Positions 47,606 to 59,013 of a DNA stretch of 64,000 bases are shown piece after piece (the first letter of the stretch is position 1; each line of letters starts with the position of its first letter). The stretch spans positions 36,038,118 through 36,102,117 of the forward strand of contig NC_053149.1 of NCBI RefSeq assembly GCF_016808335.1. Reading direction: 5' to 3'. The notes under the pieces were generated by a model. It saw nothing but the letters and a program-made list of their open reading frames with translations. It ran no database searches and was not told the DNA's origin. The stretch is from Panicum virgatum. Lineage: Eukaryota > Streptophyta > Magnoliopsida > Poales > Poaceae. A program made the translations under genes and the position numbers.

Positions 47606-47997
47606 TGTCAGACCCGGGGCAGCGGGATTGCTTATAGGCATAGAATGTTCTAGAGTAAGAGATAGCCTATGGATGTACCTTTTTGTAACTACCCGAATAG
47701 GCGTAGAACTAGCTGCAGTACAAAAGAAACTACCCGATTGTGTTATAGTAGAACTCCAACTATACTCGGCTAGGACTTTCCATGTAACCCTGTCCCACCG
47801 GATATATAAGGGCAGGCAGGGACCCCCTCCAAATAATCATCAACACCTAAGGCAATATGGACGTAGGGTATTACACAACTCGCGGCCCGAACCTATCTAA
47901 ATCTTTGTGTTCCTTGCACCATCGAGTTCCAGAGTAGTCGATCCCTACCTACAAACCTTATTGTTAAGGGTATCCCTGAGCAGGCTTGGCGGTAACA
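47606..47997 (+). repeat. 5' LTR C of gypsy element
   Basis: It runs from TGTCAGACCCGGGGC to GGCGGTAACA (392 bp), with TATATAAGGGC as TATA box (about 47803) and a polyadenylation-like CTTTGTGTTCC region. It is followed after 8 bases by the PBS-like TGGCGCGCCAGGTAG (48006-48020), a PBS type common in Tat-lineage grass gypsy elements. Confidence 0.85.
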
Positions 47998-48031
47998 CTG
48001 ACTGCTGGCGCGCCAGGTAGGGGCTTCGACA

Positions 48032-50079
48032 ATGTCATCAGCAAATTCGATGGCCGGATCAAGCGATGCCGACAACGTGCCTAAGGGCACAACCCTCGCT
48101 TTTGGTCCCTGGGCATGCACGGTAGACGGATCGGGAGGCTTCTCCAGCCACCTTGTCATGCCCAACTCGCCTAAATCGAAAACCACCACTCATCTCGCCA
48201 ACATCTGCAAGACAACAGATCTCGATGAAAAAAGAGTTCTACTCGAACTCGGTTTGGGTAAAGCAGAAAACGTGTCGACTCCAACTCGACCCTTTGAGTT
48301 AGCCGAGTCCGGCACAAATTCTGATACCAAAGAAACTCAATTCTCCGAAACCCTCGGAAAATACTTGACTCATCTCAAGACGATCAAATGCCCCAGGATC
48401 AACAACTCAGAACTACTCGCTGGAGTAGATCGAGTCTCACGATCAGTTGAGGACTGCATCAAACTTGCAGAAGCTGCTCTTGGCCCATCTACATCACAGC
48501 AGAACCCAGAAGTGTTGAATCCGCCACAGAAAAGGTTGGATGACATACTCTCAGGGATCAACCGAGTGGATTCCAAGCTCGTCGATTGCATTAAGATAGC
48601 TGAAGGCACCCTGCAAAACAAGGAGTAGAAATCGGGAGGAGGAATCTGCGGGGGATCTGGTGAGACAAACCCCCGGCTTGTTCGGATGGGACCATCTATC
48701 ACCAGGATACCTCAAAACCCTTCACCGAAATCTGCTCACATTCGGACTCTTGAACCAACTGAGTCCTCGTTCGATCAGGATTTTGATCAATTCATGAATA
48801 GCCTCGACAACTTCGAACCATTTGACGATCTCGAAAACTGGTTAGACAACATCGACTTGTTCATGAATGATATGGCCAATCCACCAGAACATGCTGATGC
48901 TTTTTGGGAACTGGACAAACTTAAAAAGGGAAAAGCCAAAGCTCCTGAACAATCCAGTCAGTCGATTTTCGACAAACCCTGGATCAAGGAGACTGAAGGG
49001 CTGACTCCCACTCATTCATGGCTACAGTGGATGAACGAAAACGCCCTCCGTGTAGAGATGGGCATCCCGCTTCTCGCTCACCCAAAGTACACATACTCTA
49101 AAATCGGTGGACTAACCGATTCCGAATCCGAGTACTCTTCCAACTCAGAGGACGAGCTGGATAAACTAATCCAGTACAACAAGCAAGTTGAGTCCAACTC
49201 GACTAAGAACTCCAAGTCCGATCAGGACTCTCTCCCTAACTTGGTCATATATACAACGCCGCAAGGACGGACAGTGCACCTAAGGAAGACACAAGATCTC
49301 AATACCTCTGGCTCGCAGCCAACGGATCTACCCTTCCAGCAGAGCACCCCTCTAGACCCGTCCTCAATCAAACAGACCAAGAGATTCAAGATCTTTGCCG
49401 TGAAATCCTCATGGTTCGCATCTCCGAAGTTCAGGAACCTGAGGGTGACCCCTCGGAGTGTCTCAACCTCGACGACTACAATTCTGATGATTTTGACTAG
49501 TACCTTTCCGAAAACATGGAAATTACCCCTCCCACAATCACAGAAGCCGAAGCTACTATCAAGCAAGAACCGCCTGCACCTCCTCCAGCAGTGACAGTCA
49601 CTGTGCAATTGGAAGAGCAGCCCTCAGTAGAAGATCTCTACGAGCGTTGCCGTCTGCTTAACCAGAAGAGGGCATTTAGGCGCCAGCGCCTAGCCAACAG
49701 TCAGCAGGATCAGCAGGATGACAACTACGACTACTCCAACTGCGACCTCCACAACATGATCAATGTTGGCCGTGACGCGCGCAATGTCATCATCTCAAGG
49801 AGAAAGGAGCGCAAAGAAGTCGAGGCTTACAGCCCTTCTTCCAACTACCGCATCCCACCAAAGGCTTCCGCATCCTTCAAGAAGTACAAGCCGGTAACCA
49901 CCCGTCCTCAAGGTAAACCGCGCACCCCACATCATGGGGAAACATCTCTTGGCGGACCCAGGATTAACAAGACTCTACAACACAAGTGCTTCATCCACTC
50001 GAAGAGCTCTCACACGATCTTTAAGTGTGACTCTATCCGCAAGGCCCTTGGGGCACATCTCCTAAAGAAGACTACCTAA
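48032..50079 (+). pseudogene. Gag-like polyprotein of non-autonomous gypsy C
   Basis: The ATG at 48032 lies 12 bases after the PBS-like site. One frame runs 48032-48628 and, after a single TAG, 48686-49594. A frameshift near 49500 continues it to 50079, about 680 codons in all. The N-terminal part is acidic and Ser/Thr-rich without a recognisable domain. The C-terminal part contains a Cys/His motif HKCFIHSKSSHTIFKC and IRKALGAHLLKK, which parallels CPIHPKSNDSMFEC...IRKSLQAPL in the minus-strand gypsy gag. There is no protease, RT or integrase, so mobility would have required a partner element. Confidence 0.7.
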
Positions 50080-50219
50080 AATCTAGTCGACTACTGTATC
50101 GACAAGTTTTATTTTTGAATAGTTTTATTCAGCCATGTAAACCATTGCTCACATCTAACGGGCAAGGGGTAGGTCTTAAGAGTCAGAGTCTGTCATTTTA
50201 CAATTACTATAATCTCAAT

Positions 50220-51140
50220 TGATGAGGACATCACTCCTACGGATACAAACGACACTCCTCAAGATGATATACAAGGTCCTATTACTCGCGCACGTGCTCG
50301 ACAATTGAACTTACAGGTGAGCTCGTTCCTAAGTAATGTTTATTGTGAATCTGAGAATAGATTGCTACCTAATGACTTAATTGTACTTAGGAACAAAGGA
50401 GAGGACCAGCAAGGGCGTGGAGGAGGCCTTGGAGGCGTGGAGGACCAGCAAGGACGTCTGGATCAAGATGGAGGCCCAAACCGATTCGACTTCGTTTCAG
50501 TTTCGGACTACAGGAACAAGCAGCACTAAAACGGACGCCCAGGTTGCATACGAAGTCGGATTTGGGCGCACTTGATATGGATGGAAAGATAATTTCAAGA
50601 CGCTTATAATGGCTCTGGTATCAGGCCCAAATTCATTCGGAGTCGACGGGAATCATCTGTAGAAGTTGACATCCAGAATCTGTCCCGGTGCTGCGTCACT
50701 GTTTTTGGGCCGATGGCCCGTGTATCGTGTTGGAGCCCAATAGGAGCGCGTCCAGTAGGTCTTGCACGACCTAAACCTTTATTAGCAGCCGCTGCTGCCA
50801 TCGTGAGACTTGGGTTTTGCTTAGATTATTCTGTCGAGAATAGTTTCGCCGCAGTGTCGGTTTGTGAGACCCCAACTTTGAGATTAATCTTTCATCTGCA
50901 GAGTCACTTCAATTGAGCTGCGTTCTTTCGAGTTCTTGCTTGTGTTCTTCGTTGCGCTTGCAGGGATTAGCCTTGTTGGCAAGGTCAACTGGGTTGTGAC
51001 ACGGTTGATAACCAGAGGAGTTGTGGTGCTAAGATTGCTGGATTCGGTTCTTAGGATCTGTAGCCGAATCGGTGTGTCTCGCTCCGCCTACAACGAGAGT
51101 TATCCAGAACCTGACGGAAGATCGGGATCCCACGTCCCCA
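50220..51140 (+). repeat. 5' LTR of the 7.7-kb gypsy
   Basis: It begins TGATGAGGACATCACTCC and ends at CACGTCCCCA, followed by TTAT and the PBS. The first ~230 bases are the copy of the pol C-terminal coding sequence that overlaps the 3' LTR. Both LTR copies are followed by TTAT, so the true end could be four bases further. Confidence 0.88.
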
Positions 51141-51144
51141 TTAT

Positions 51145-51158
51145 TTGGTATTCAGAGA
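51145..51158 (+). other. Primer-binding site (initiator Met-tRNA type)
   Basis: TTGGTATTCAGAGAC resembles the TGGTATCAGAGC consensus complementary to plant initiator Met-tRNA with an extra T, and lies directly after the 5' LTR. Confidence 0.75.
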
Positions 51159-52341
51159 CTCAGGTTTAATGTCAGGTTTTACATCTATCTTTAGTTCGAG
51201 TGTTTTTTTGTTGTCTTTCGTCCCATAGTCCACGAAAAAGCCAAAAAAAAATTAGGGTTTAGTTTTCCCGTACCATAGCCGTGTTTAGCCTTTTGCATAA
51301 TTCTTTTTCAGAGTCCGTCGTGTTGAGTTTTGTGTCCTAGTTCATCATCTTGTTGCTGGTTAGTTCGTGTTTTGGTCCAGTAGTGTTTTTCCATCCCCGC
51401 TGCCATCAGATCCACCATCGCTTACCACCCGGTTTGGGTTTTGCTCTCCACAGAAACCCTAATCGGACCCCGAACTTCAAACGGCCATAACTCTCGCACA
51501 CGGATTCGGAATCAGGTGAAATTTAACTTTTCGGACAAGAGAAAAAAAATTCGCATCTGTCTGTCCCCCGGCAACGCCGGATTGGGTGAATTCAGAATTG
51601 CAAAATTCGCATCAGAAAATTGTCTGTTGTAGCTCAGAAGTTTCTGCACGCTTTTTAAAGTTTTTGCAGAATTTCCATAGGCCACATCTTATAGCCGTTC
51701 GAGCTGAAATTTTGTGAGACGCATATTCTAGTGAGGCAGATTGAGAAAAAATATCAAAAAAAATAAAAGAAAAAAAAGTTGATTTCTACTAGTGCCTCCA
51801 CCTCACGACGAGCTCCGTTGAGCCCGATTCAGTGCTGTTTATCATATCCATACTTGATCTTGATCCTGCTTGTTACCATTACTGTTCTAGGACACGTATA
51901 GGCCAGCAACTAGGACAAGTGTGCTTTTGGACCACATACTTATACTTTTGAGCCTCCCAAAGCTACACATATTATCTTCACAGGTAGCCTCCCAAAGCTC
52001 CACATACTTATACTTTTGAGCCTCCCATACCAGTGCTGTTTATTCAGCACTGCTATCTGATTTTGAATTGTGTTCCACATACTTATACTTTTGAGCCTCC
52101 CAAAGCTCCACATATTATCTTCAGATCAATACACTCAGAGGATCTTGCAATCTTGGTACCACTTCCTCACAGGTATCACGAACCAGCCATCGGTTGTACC
52201 ATCCACTGCTCGCGCTGGTAAGAACCTTGTAAGGGCTTTGTAAGATGCTCTCTTTAGTTGTGACCTTGAGAGGCACCACCACCTGAGTAGTCAAATTATT
52301 AGGGATAACCTTCACTATTTGTTCCTGTTTTTGTGTCTACC
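51159..52341 (+). other. Gypsy leader with internal repeats
   Basis: Non-coding leader between PBS and gag. At about 51935-52110 the motif CCACATACTTATACTTTTGA followed by GCCTCCCAAAGCT occurs three times with variation, together with ACATATTATCTTCA twice. These look like local duplications in the packaging/leader region. Confidence 0.6.
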
Positions 52342-53720
52342 ATGGCAGGTGATGATGGAAGTGGGGGTCATACTCCCAAGGACTTCAACGAGTGTGTTAG
52401 CCAAGAACAGCTAGATGATGCCAAGAGAGAGATGCACGAGGTCGTCACCAAGGCAGTCACCGAGGTGATCATAGGCCTCAAGCTTGGTGAAATCATTGAG
52501 AGGGTTGACAGGCGGATATCCACGCTTACTGACAGGATCGATGTGCTGGAGGCTCGTCAACAGAACAATCAAGATGAGGACATGGTGTATGATGACAATG
52601 GTAATATAGATGAAGCGGCCACACGGGAAGCACGGCTACGCCATCGTCTTCGCCGCAATACACAAGGTATGGGTGGTATTCACAACCACAACCACAACCA
52701 CCATCAAGGTAATCAGAATAGTGTACCAGATGATCCTTATGCTAAGGTTAAGTTTACCATACCTTCCTTTTCGGGATATTATGATGTTGAGGGGTACCTT
52801 GATTGGGAGATGACAGTAGAGCAGAAATTTAGTGCACACCTTGTACCTGAGCAACATAGAGTTAGACAAGCAACTAGTGAGTTTAAAGATTTTGCTATCG
52901 TTTGGTGGACCGGTCTAATTGCTGAGGATGCTGCACCTACTACTTGGAATGATCTTAAGTCTGCTATGCGTGATAGATTTGTTCCCCCATCTTACCATAG
53001 AGATTTGCGTAAGAAATTGATGCACTTAGAACAGGGAGATAAAACCGTGCAGGATTATTATGGTGAGCTTCAAAAGGGTTTGATGCGTTGTGCCATAGTT
53101 GAGGGAACTGAGGATGCTATATGTAGATTTTACTCGGGTTTGAGGCGTGACATTCAGGACATTGTTGATTACAAAGAATTTCACACTGTCAACCAGTTGT
53201 TTCAGTTTGCCATGCTTGCAGAGAAGGAGTTGCAGGGACGTGATTTGCAGAGCAGGAGCAAGGCCACCTACACCCCACACTCGGCGCCATCTTCGGGGCT
53301 GACCAAGCCTTCCTCTTTTCGATTGCCCCCACCTGCGAGCAACAAGCGACCAGCAGCTTCGGAAGCTGCCACAATGCCAAAACCATCTCCTGCGCGAACT
53401 TCAGACTCAGGTAAAAAGCTTTTGCAGGAGCCAGCCAAGAGTTCGTCCTCCGTGGCCTCGATGGGAGGCACGACCGTTCAGTGCCACCGCTGCCATGGAT
53501 TTGGACATGTGCGGAAGGATTGCCCAAGTCAGCGGGCATACATTGCTACAGAAGATAGCTACATTAGTGCCTCCAACATTGAAGATGAAGAAGAAGAAGA
53601 AGCAGAAGAGGCTGCGGAGGGCGGCCATGTTCTGGGTAGCGAGAACACAGCAGCCTTCAGGAGCATCATTGTGAAACGAGTGCTCAGCGTACAGGCACAA
53701 CAACCAGAGAAGCTCAACGC
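52342..53720 (+). pseudogene. Gag of the 7.7-kb gypsy
   Basis: The ATG at 52342 (ccATGg, MAGDDGSGG) is chosen over an upstream non-ATG opening at 52333. An N-terminal helical region (EIIERVDRRISTLTDRIDVL) looks coiled-coil-like. The gag core spans about residues 130-310 (FSGYYDVEGYLDWEM, then VRQATSEFKDFAIVWW, then DRFVPPSYHRDLRKKL). A Ser/Pro-rich linker precedes one CCHC zinc knuckle, CHRCHGFGHVRKDC (about 53482-53523), then an acidic Glu-rich tract. The frame runs on to a stop at 53803-53805, but from about 53720 the protease continues in another frame, consistent with a one-base loss. Gag alone is otherwise intact. Confidence 0.9.
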
Positions 53721-53726
53721 CATAAT

Positions 53727-56700
53727 TTGTTCCAGATTTTCTTCGTCATCAACAATCGGCGAGCGCGTGTCATCATTGATGGAGGTAGTTGCAATAATTT
53801 GGTGAGTTCAGATTTGGTCACCAAGCTTGGATTGGCCACACGTCCACACCCCCATCCATATTATATTCAGTGGTTTAATGATGCGGGGAAAGCTAAGGTA
53901 ACACAGTCTTGCAGAGTTTCTTTTTCCATTGGTTCATATGCTGATTCTGTAGATTGTGATGTTGTACCTATGGAGGCGTGTTCGCTTTTGTTGGGTCGAC
54001 CTTGGGAATTTGATAATGATGCTTTACACCATGGTAGAAGTAATACTTACACCTTCATGCATATGGGAACGAAAATTACTTTGCTTCCTATGACCCCTGC
54101 TGAAATTGTACAAGCTGAAAAAGAACGAGCTGCTATTTTGCATGAAACTAAATCTGAAAATCAGCAAGTTGCTAATTCTGTTTACCCACTTAAAAATGAT
54201 AAGTCTGCACCTAGTTCCAAGACTGATGGGATTAAATTGAAGGGTGGAGTTTTACTTGCTAGAAAATGCGACCTTGCTGAAATTTCTGATGATGATGTTT
54301 GCTACACTTTGGTGTGCAAACAAACACTGTTTTCCCTTGATGATGATGTTAGCTCGATACCTCCTGTTGTCGCTAACCTTTTGCAGGAGTTTGAGGACAT
54401 TTTTCCAGCTGAGATACCTCCCGGACTGCCACCTATGAGGGGAATTGAGCATCAGATCGACTTGATTCCGGGAGCGACTTTGCCTAACCGAGCTGCTTAT
54501 CGAACCAACCCCGACGAGACTAAGGAAATTCAGCGCCAAGTCCAAGAGCTTTTGGACCGCGGGTATGTACGTAAAAGCCTTAGTCCTTGTGCCGTTCCTG
54601 TGCTTTTAGTTCCTAAGAAAGATGGTACTTGGCATATGTGTGTTGATTGTAGAGCCATAAATAACATTACCATTCGATATCGCCATCCTATTCCTAGACT
54701 TGATGATATGCTTGATGAGTTGTGTGGCGCTATAATTTTTACAAAGATTGACTTGCGTAGTGGTTACCACCAAATTAGAATGAAACTTGGAGATGAATGG
54801 AAAACAACTTTTAAGACTAAATTCGGCTTGTATGAGTGGTTAGTAATGCCTTTTGGTTTGACTAATGCACCAAGTACTTTCATGAGATTAATGAATGAAG
54901 TTTTAAGAGCTTTTATTGGACGATTTGTGGTGGTTTACTTTGATGATATCTTGATTTACAGCAAGTCTTTGGATGAACATATGGATCACTTATGTGCTGT
55001 TTTTAATGCTTTACGTGATGCACGTTTATTTGGTAACCTTGACAAGTGCACCTTTTGCACAGATCGAGTTTCTTTTCTTGGCTATGTTGTTACTCCACAG
55101 GGAATTGAGGTGGATGAGACTAAAATTGAAGCCATAAAGAGCTGGCCGGTTCCCCAGACCATCACACAGGTGAGGAGTTTTCTTGGTCTTGCAGGATTTT
55201 ATCGCCACTTTGTCAAAGATTTCAGCACCATTGCTGCGCCGCTGCACGAGTTGACAAAGAAGGGTGTGGTGTTCCGTTGGGGAAAGGCACATGAGGAGTC
55301 CTTTTGCACTTTGAAGGACAAGCTTACACATGCTCCTTTGTTGCAACTTCCAAATTTCGGTAAGACTTTTGAGCTTGAATGCGATGCTAGTGGAGTTGGC
55401 ATTGGAGGTGTCTTGATGCAAGAAGGTAAACCCATTGCTTACTTTAGCGAGAAATTGCATGGCCCTGTTTTGAATTACTCTACGTATGATAAAGAATTGT
55501 ATGCACTTGTACGTTCTTTAGAGACGTGGCGTCATTATTTATGGCCTAAGGAATTTGTTATTCATTCCGATCATGAATCGCTTAAGTATCTTCGTTCTCA
55601 AAATAATCTGAATCGTAGACATGCTAAGTGGGTTGAATTTATTGAATCTTTTCCTTATATTATCAAACACAAGAAAGGGAAGGATAATGTGATTGCCGAT
55701 GCTTTGTCTAGACGTTATACTATGCTGTCCCAACTTGATTGTCGGATTTTTGGGCTTGAATCGATCAAAGAACAATATGCGCTAGACCCTAATTTTAAAG
55801 ATGTGTTGCTGAATTGTAAAGAGGGTCGTACATGGAACAAGTTTGTGATAAATAATGGATTTGTGTTTAGAGCTAACCGCATCTGCATCCCAGTTGGTTC
55901 CGTTCATCTTTTGTTGATGCAGGAAGCACATAGAGGAGGTTTGATGGGACATTTTGGTGCGAAGAAGACGGAGGATGTTTTGACCACACACTTCTTTTGG
56001 CCAAGGATGAGGAGAGACGTTGAGTGGTTCGTGGCTCGCAGTTATACATGTCAAAAAGCTAAGTCGCGCTTGAACCCACATGGTTTGTATATGCCTCTTC
56101 CTATTCCTTCGGTTCCGTGGGCAGATATTTCTATGGACTTTGTTTTGGGATTGCCTCGGACGAAGAGGGGGAGTGATAGCGTTTTTGTTGTGGTCGATCG
56201 TTTTTCCAAGATGGCACATTTTATACCTTGTCATAAAACAGATGATGCCATTCATATTGCTAACCTCTTTTTCAAAGAGATTGTTCGCTTGCATGGTATG
56301 CCTTCTACTATTGTTTCAGATCGTGATGCAAAATTCTTGAGTCATTTTTGGCGCACGCTATGGAACAAATTGGGGACAAAGTTGCTGTTTTCTACAACAT
56401 GTCATCCCCAAACTGATGGACAAACAGAGGTGGTGACTAGAACATTGTCTACAATGCTGCGAGCAATATTGAAACAAAATTTGAAGATGTGGGAAGAGTG
56501 TTTGCCACATGTGGAGTTTGCATATAATCGGACGGAACACTCCACCACCAAGGTAAGTCCTTTTCAGGTAGTGTATGGTTTTAACCCTCGTGCTCCCATT
56601 GATCTTTTGCCTCTACCTACTACTGAGCGTGTACATAGTGATGCTAAGGAGCGTGCTGATTTTATTTTAAAATTGCATGCATCAACTAAAGAGAACATTG

Positions 56701-57236
56701 AAAAGATGACTGAGAAATATAGAATTGCTGGTAGTCAAGGTAGAAATGAAGTTAAACTTGAACCGGGTGATTTAGTATGGTTGCATTTGAGAAAAGAAAG
56801 ATTTCCATATTTGAGAAAGTGTAAATTGATGCCATGTGCTGCTGGACCATATAAAATTTTGGAAAAGATTAATGATAATGCATATAAACTTGAGTTGCCT
56901 CCTGAGTTTGGGGTTAGTCCCACCTTTAACATTTCAGATTTGAGGCCATATTTGGGAGAAGAAGATGAGCTTGAGTCGAGGACGACTCCAATTCAAGAGG
57001 GGGAGGATGATGAGGACATCACTCCTACGGATACAAACGACACTCCTCAAGATGATATACAAGGTCCTATTACTCGCGCACGTGCTCGACAATTGAACTT
57101 ACAGGTGAGCTCGTTCCTAAGTAATGTTTATTGTGAATCTGAGAATAGATTGCTACCTAATGACTTAATTGTACTTAGGAACAAAGGAGAGGACCAGCAA
57201 GGGCATAGAGGAGGCCTTGGAGGCGTGGAGGACTAG
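53727..57236 (+). pseudogene. Pol of the 7.7-kb gypsy (protease, RT, RNase H, integrase)
   Basis: A single uninterrupted frame of about 1170 codons, with no ATG at its head because it should be fused to gag. Order: protease ([14 protein letters not shown]), then RT with [29 protein letters not shown] and active site [12 protein letters not shown]. RNase H has [14 protein letters not shown] and [12 protein letters not shown]. The integrase N-terminal zinc finger follows (H in EAHRGG and MGHFG); its first Cys appears replaced, reading RSYTCQK. The catalytic core is intact: Asp in SMDFVLG, Asp in VSDRDAKF, Glu in TDGQTEVV. The C-terminal GPY/F-like region has [12 protein letters not shown] and ISDLRPY. 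The last ~75 codons ([14 protein letters not shown]...) lie inside the 3' LTR. The gag-pol frameshift is the main visible defect. Confidence 0.92.
56993..57007 (+). other. Polypurine tract
   Basis: AAGAGGGGGAGGA lies directly before the 3' LTR start TGATGAGG, serving as plus-strand primer; it is also coding sequence of pol. Confidence 0.8.
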
Positions 57237-57928
57237 CAAGGACGTCCGGATCAAGATGGAGGCCCAAACCGATTCGACTTCGTTTCAGTTTCGGACTATA
57301 GGAACAGACAGCACTAAAACGGACGCCCAGGTTGCATACGAAGTCGGATTTGGGCACACTTGATATGGATGGAAAGATAATTTCAATACGCTTCTAATGG
57401 CTCTAGTATCAGGCCCAAATTCATCCGTATTCGACGGTAATCATCTGTGGAAATTGACATCCAGAATCTGTCCCGGTGCTGTGTCACTGTTTTTGGGCCG
57501 ATGGCCCGTGTATCGTGATGGAGCCCAATAGGGGCGTGTCCAGTAGGTCTTGCACGACCTAAACCTTTATTATCAGCCACCGCTGCCATCGTGAGACTTG
57601 GGTTTTTCTTAGATTATTCTGTAGAGAACAGTTTCGCCGCCGTGTCGGTTTGTGAGACCCCAACTTTGAGATTAATCTTTCATCTGCAGAGTCACTTCAA
57701 TTGAGCTGCGTTCTTTCGAGTTCTTGCTTGTGTTCTTCGTTGCGCTTGCAGGGATTAGCCTTCTTGGCGAGGTCAACCGGGTTGTGACACGATTGATAAC
57801 CAGAGGAGTTGTGATGCTAAGATTGCTGGATTCAGTTCTTAGGATCTGAAGCCGGATCGGTGTGTCTCGCTCCGCCTACAACGAGAGTTATCCAGAACCT
57901 GACGAAAGATCGGGAACCCACGTCCCCA
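57008..57928 (+). repeat. 3' LTR of the 7.7-kb gypsy
   Basis: Same length (921 bp) and ends as the 5' LTR. Scattered substitutions distinguish the two, for example GGGCATAGAGG here versus GGGCGTGGAGG in the 5' copy. The pol frame ends within it at 57236. Confidence 0.9.
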
Positions 57929-58221
57929 TTATCAACAAATCCAAAATAAAAGTTGATTTCACCCGCAAATCGATTACTTGGCCCTCGCTCATATGGCAAA
58001 ATACCCCATCTCAAATACTACCCGGAATGCTGCATCGAAGCCGCATTCGAGTAGCCTTTATGGTTTACTCCAAGTGCTCTTATGACATTCTCATCTTGGG
58101 TAACCCGACGGGGTTCATCCTAACAAACTTGTCCTAAGAATCATTCGTCCTCAGGTGAGGACACCTTAGTCGCCTCGCTCGAGTAAGTTTTAGATATCCT
58201 TTCGACATTTATGTCTTGGAT
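57929..58221. other. Probable remainder of gypsy C
   Basis: Non-LTR sequence between the 3' LTR and the resuming transposase. The phrase (T/C)TTGG(G/A)TAACCCG occurs twice (about 58096 and 58216) after similar CGACATT/GACATT blocks, suggesting a degenerate tandem repeat. No 3' LTR C is visible. Confidence 0.4.
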
Positions 58222-58677
58222 AACCCGTTGAAGATCCCTCTATTTCGTTGCCAATGGGTTAAACTCACAGGAAAAGGTGTCGATATCGACGAGTACGGAA
58301 TGACAATGGTAGACCTCAAAGAGCTTGGCTATCGAGACAAACTATTCGTCCTAGCTAAAGATGTCACTCAAGTTTTCTATGTGCAGAACATGTCTAGCAA
58401 ACCGAGAAAGGACAAGTCCAGAAATAAATCAAGTTTTCTAGGTGCCGGAGATGAGCCAAAGCGCCATATTATTCTGGAAGGCAAAAGGAAAATTGTGGGA
58501 GTCGACGATGTCACAGATGAAGAAGAATACAACAAGGTTGAAGATATGACTCCATTCGCAGTGGAGGTTGACACAAGTATTCTTTTAGCCGAAGAGGAGG
58601 CTCCCTACGCACACCATGATCACAATGAAGGGGCGATTGTAAAGCGAACCATCATTAATATTCCATTAGTTGAATGA
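58222..58677 (+). pseudogene. CACTA transposase C-terminal DUF4216 domain
   Basis: The reading frame begins KIPLFRCQWVKLTGKGVDID and continues YGMTMVDLKELGY, then PFVL-like LFVLAKDVTQVFYV, then EPKRHIILEGKRKIVGVDDV. It ends with DTSILLAEEEAPY and VKRTIINIPLVE before the stop at 58675-58677. This is the DUF4216 region that closes plant tnp2-type CACTA transposases, so it is the missing tail of the gene started at 45654. The catalytic-domain C-terminus between the two parts is lost or hidden by the insertion. Confidence 0.9.
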
Positions 58678-58744
58678 TTATGTCTTGTAATATTTTCTGT
58701 GAACATGCTATTAATGATTATCTATGATTGTTATGGCAATTATC

Positions 58745-58995
58745 AGATTTATTATGCAATTAATAGAATTATTTTGCATTTAAATGATTTATTATGCAAT
58801 TATCTGATTTATTTTGCATTTAAATGATTTATTATGTAATTAATAGAATTATTCTGCATTTAAATGATTTATCATGTAATTATCTGATTTATTATGCATT
58901 TAAATGATTTATTATGCAATTATCTGATTTATTATGTAATTATCAAATTTTTTATGCATTTAAATGATTTATTATGCAACTAAAATGATGTATTA
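58745..58995 (+). repeat. AT-rich 40-bp tandem repeat
   Basis: About five to six imperfect units of 40 bp, each close to TTTATTATGCAATTA followed by (T/A)CTGATTTATT-type sequence and TGCATTTAAATGA. Located just after the transposase stop codon, so probably the 3' UTR/intergene region of the CACTA element. Confidence 0.85.
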
Positions 58996-59013
58996 TGCAA
59001 TTTTCTGTAAAAA

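Larger units (their letters stand above)
50220..57928 (+). mobile_element. Nearly complete Ty3/gypsy retrotransposon, 7.7 kb
   Basis: Two LTRs of equal length (921 bp; 50220-51140 and 57008-57928), a PBS, a 1.2-kb leader, gag, pol and a PPT are all present. The LTRs look about 97% identical by eye, pointing to a fairly young insertion. Gag (QATSEFKDFAIVWW) and RNase H ([20 protein letters not shown]) resemble CRM or Retrosat-2-type chromovirus-related elements, and pol runs into the 3' LTR, a trait described for CRM elements. Clade assignment stays provisional. No matching 5-bp TSD could be read (TCAAT on the left; TTATC or CAACA on the right). Confidence 0.9.
47606..58221 (+). mobile_element. 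Non-autonomous gypsy element C, carrying a second gypsy
   Basis: It begins with LTR C (47606-47997) and a PBS-like site, followed by a gag-only coding region (48032-50079). It is then interrupted by the gypsy at 50220-57928. Bases 57929-58221 are its probable continuation, after which the CACTA transposase resumes. No 3' LTR C was found, so the right end is deleted or lost; 58221 is an estimate taken from where transposase homology restarts. LTR C is highly similar to LTR B. Confidence 0.75.
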
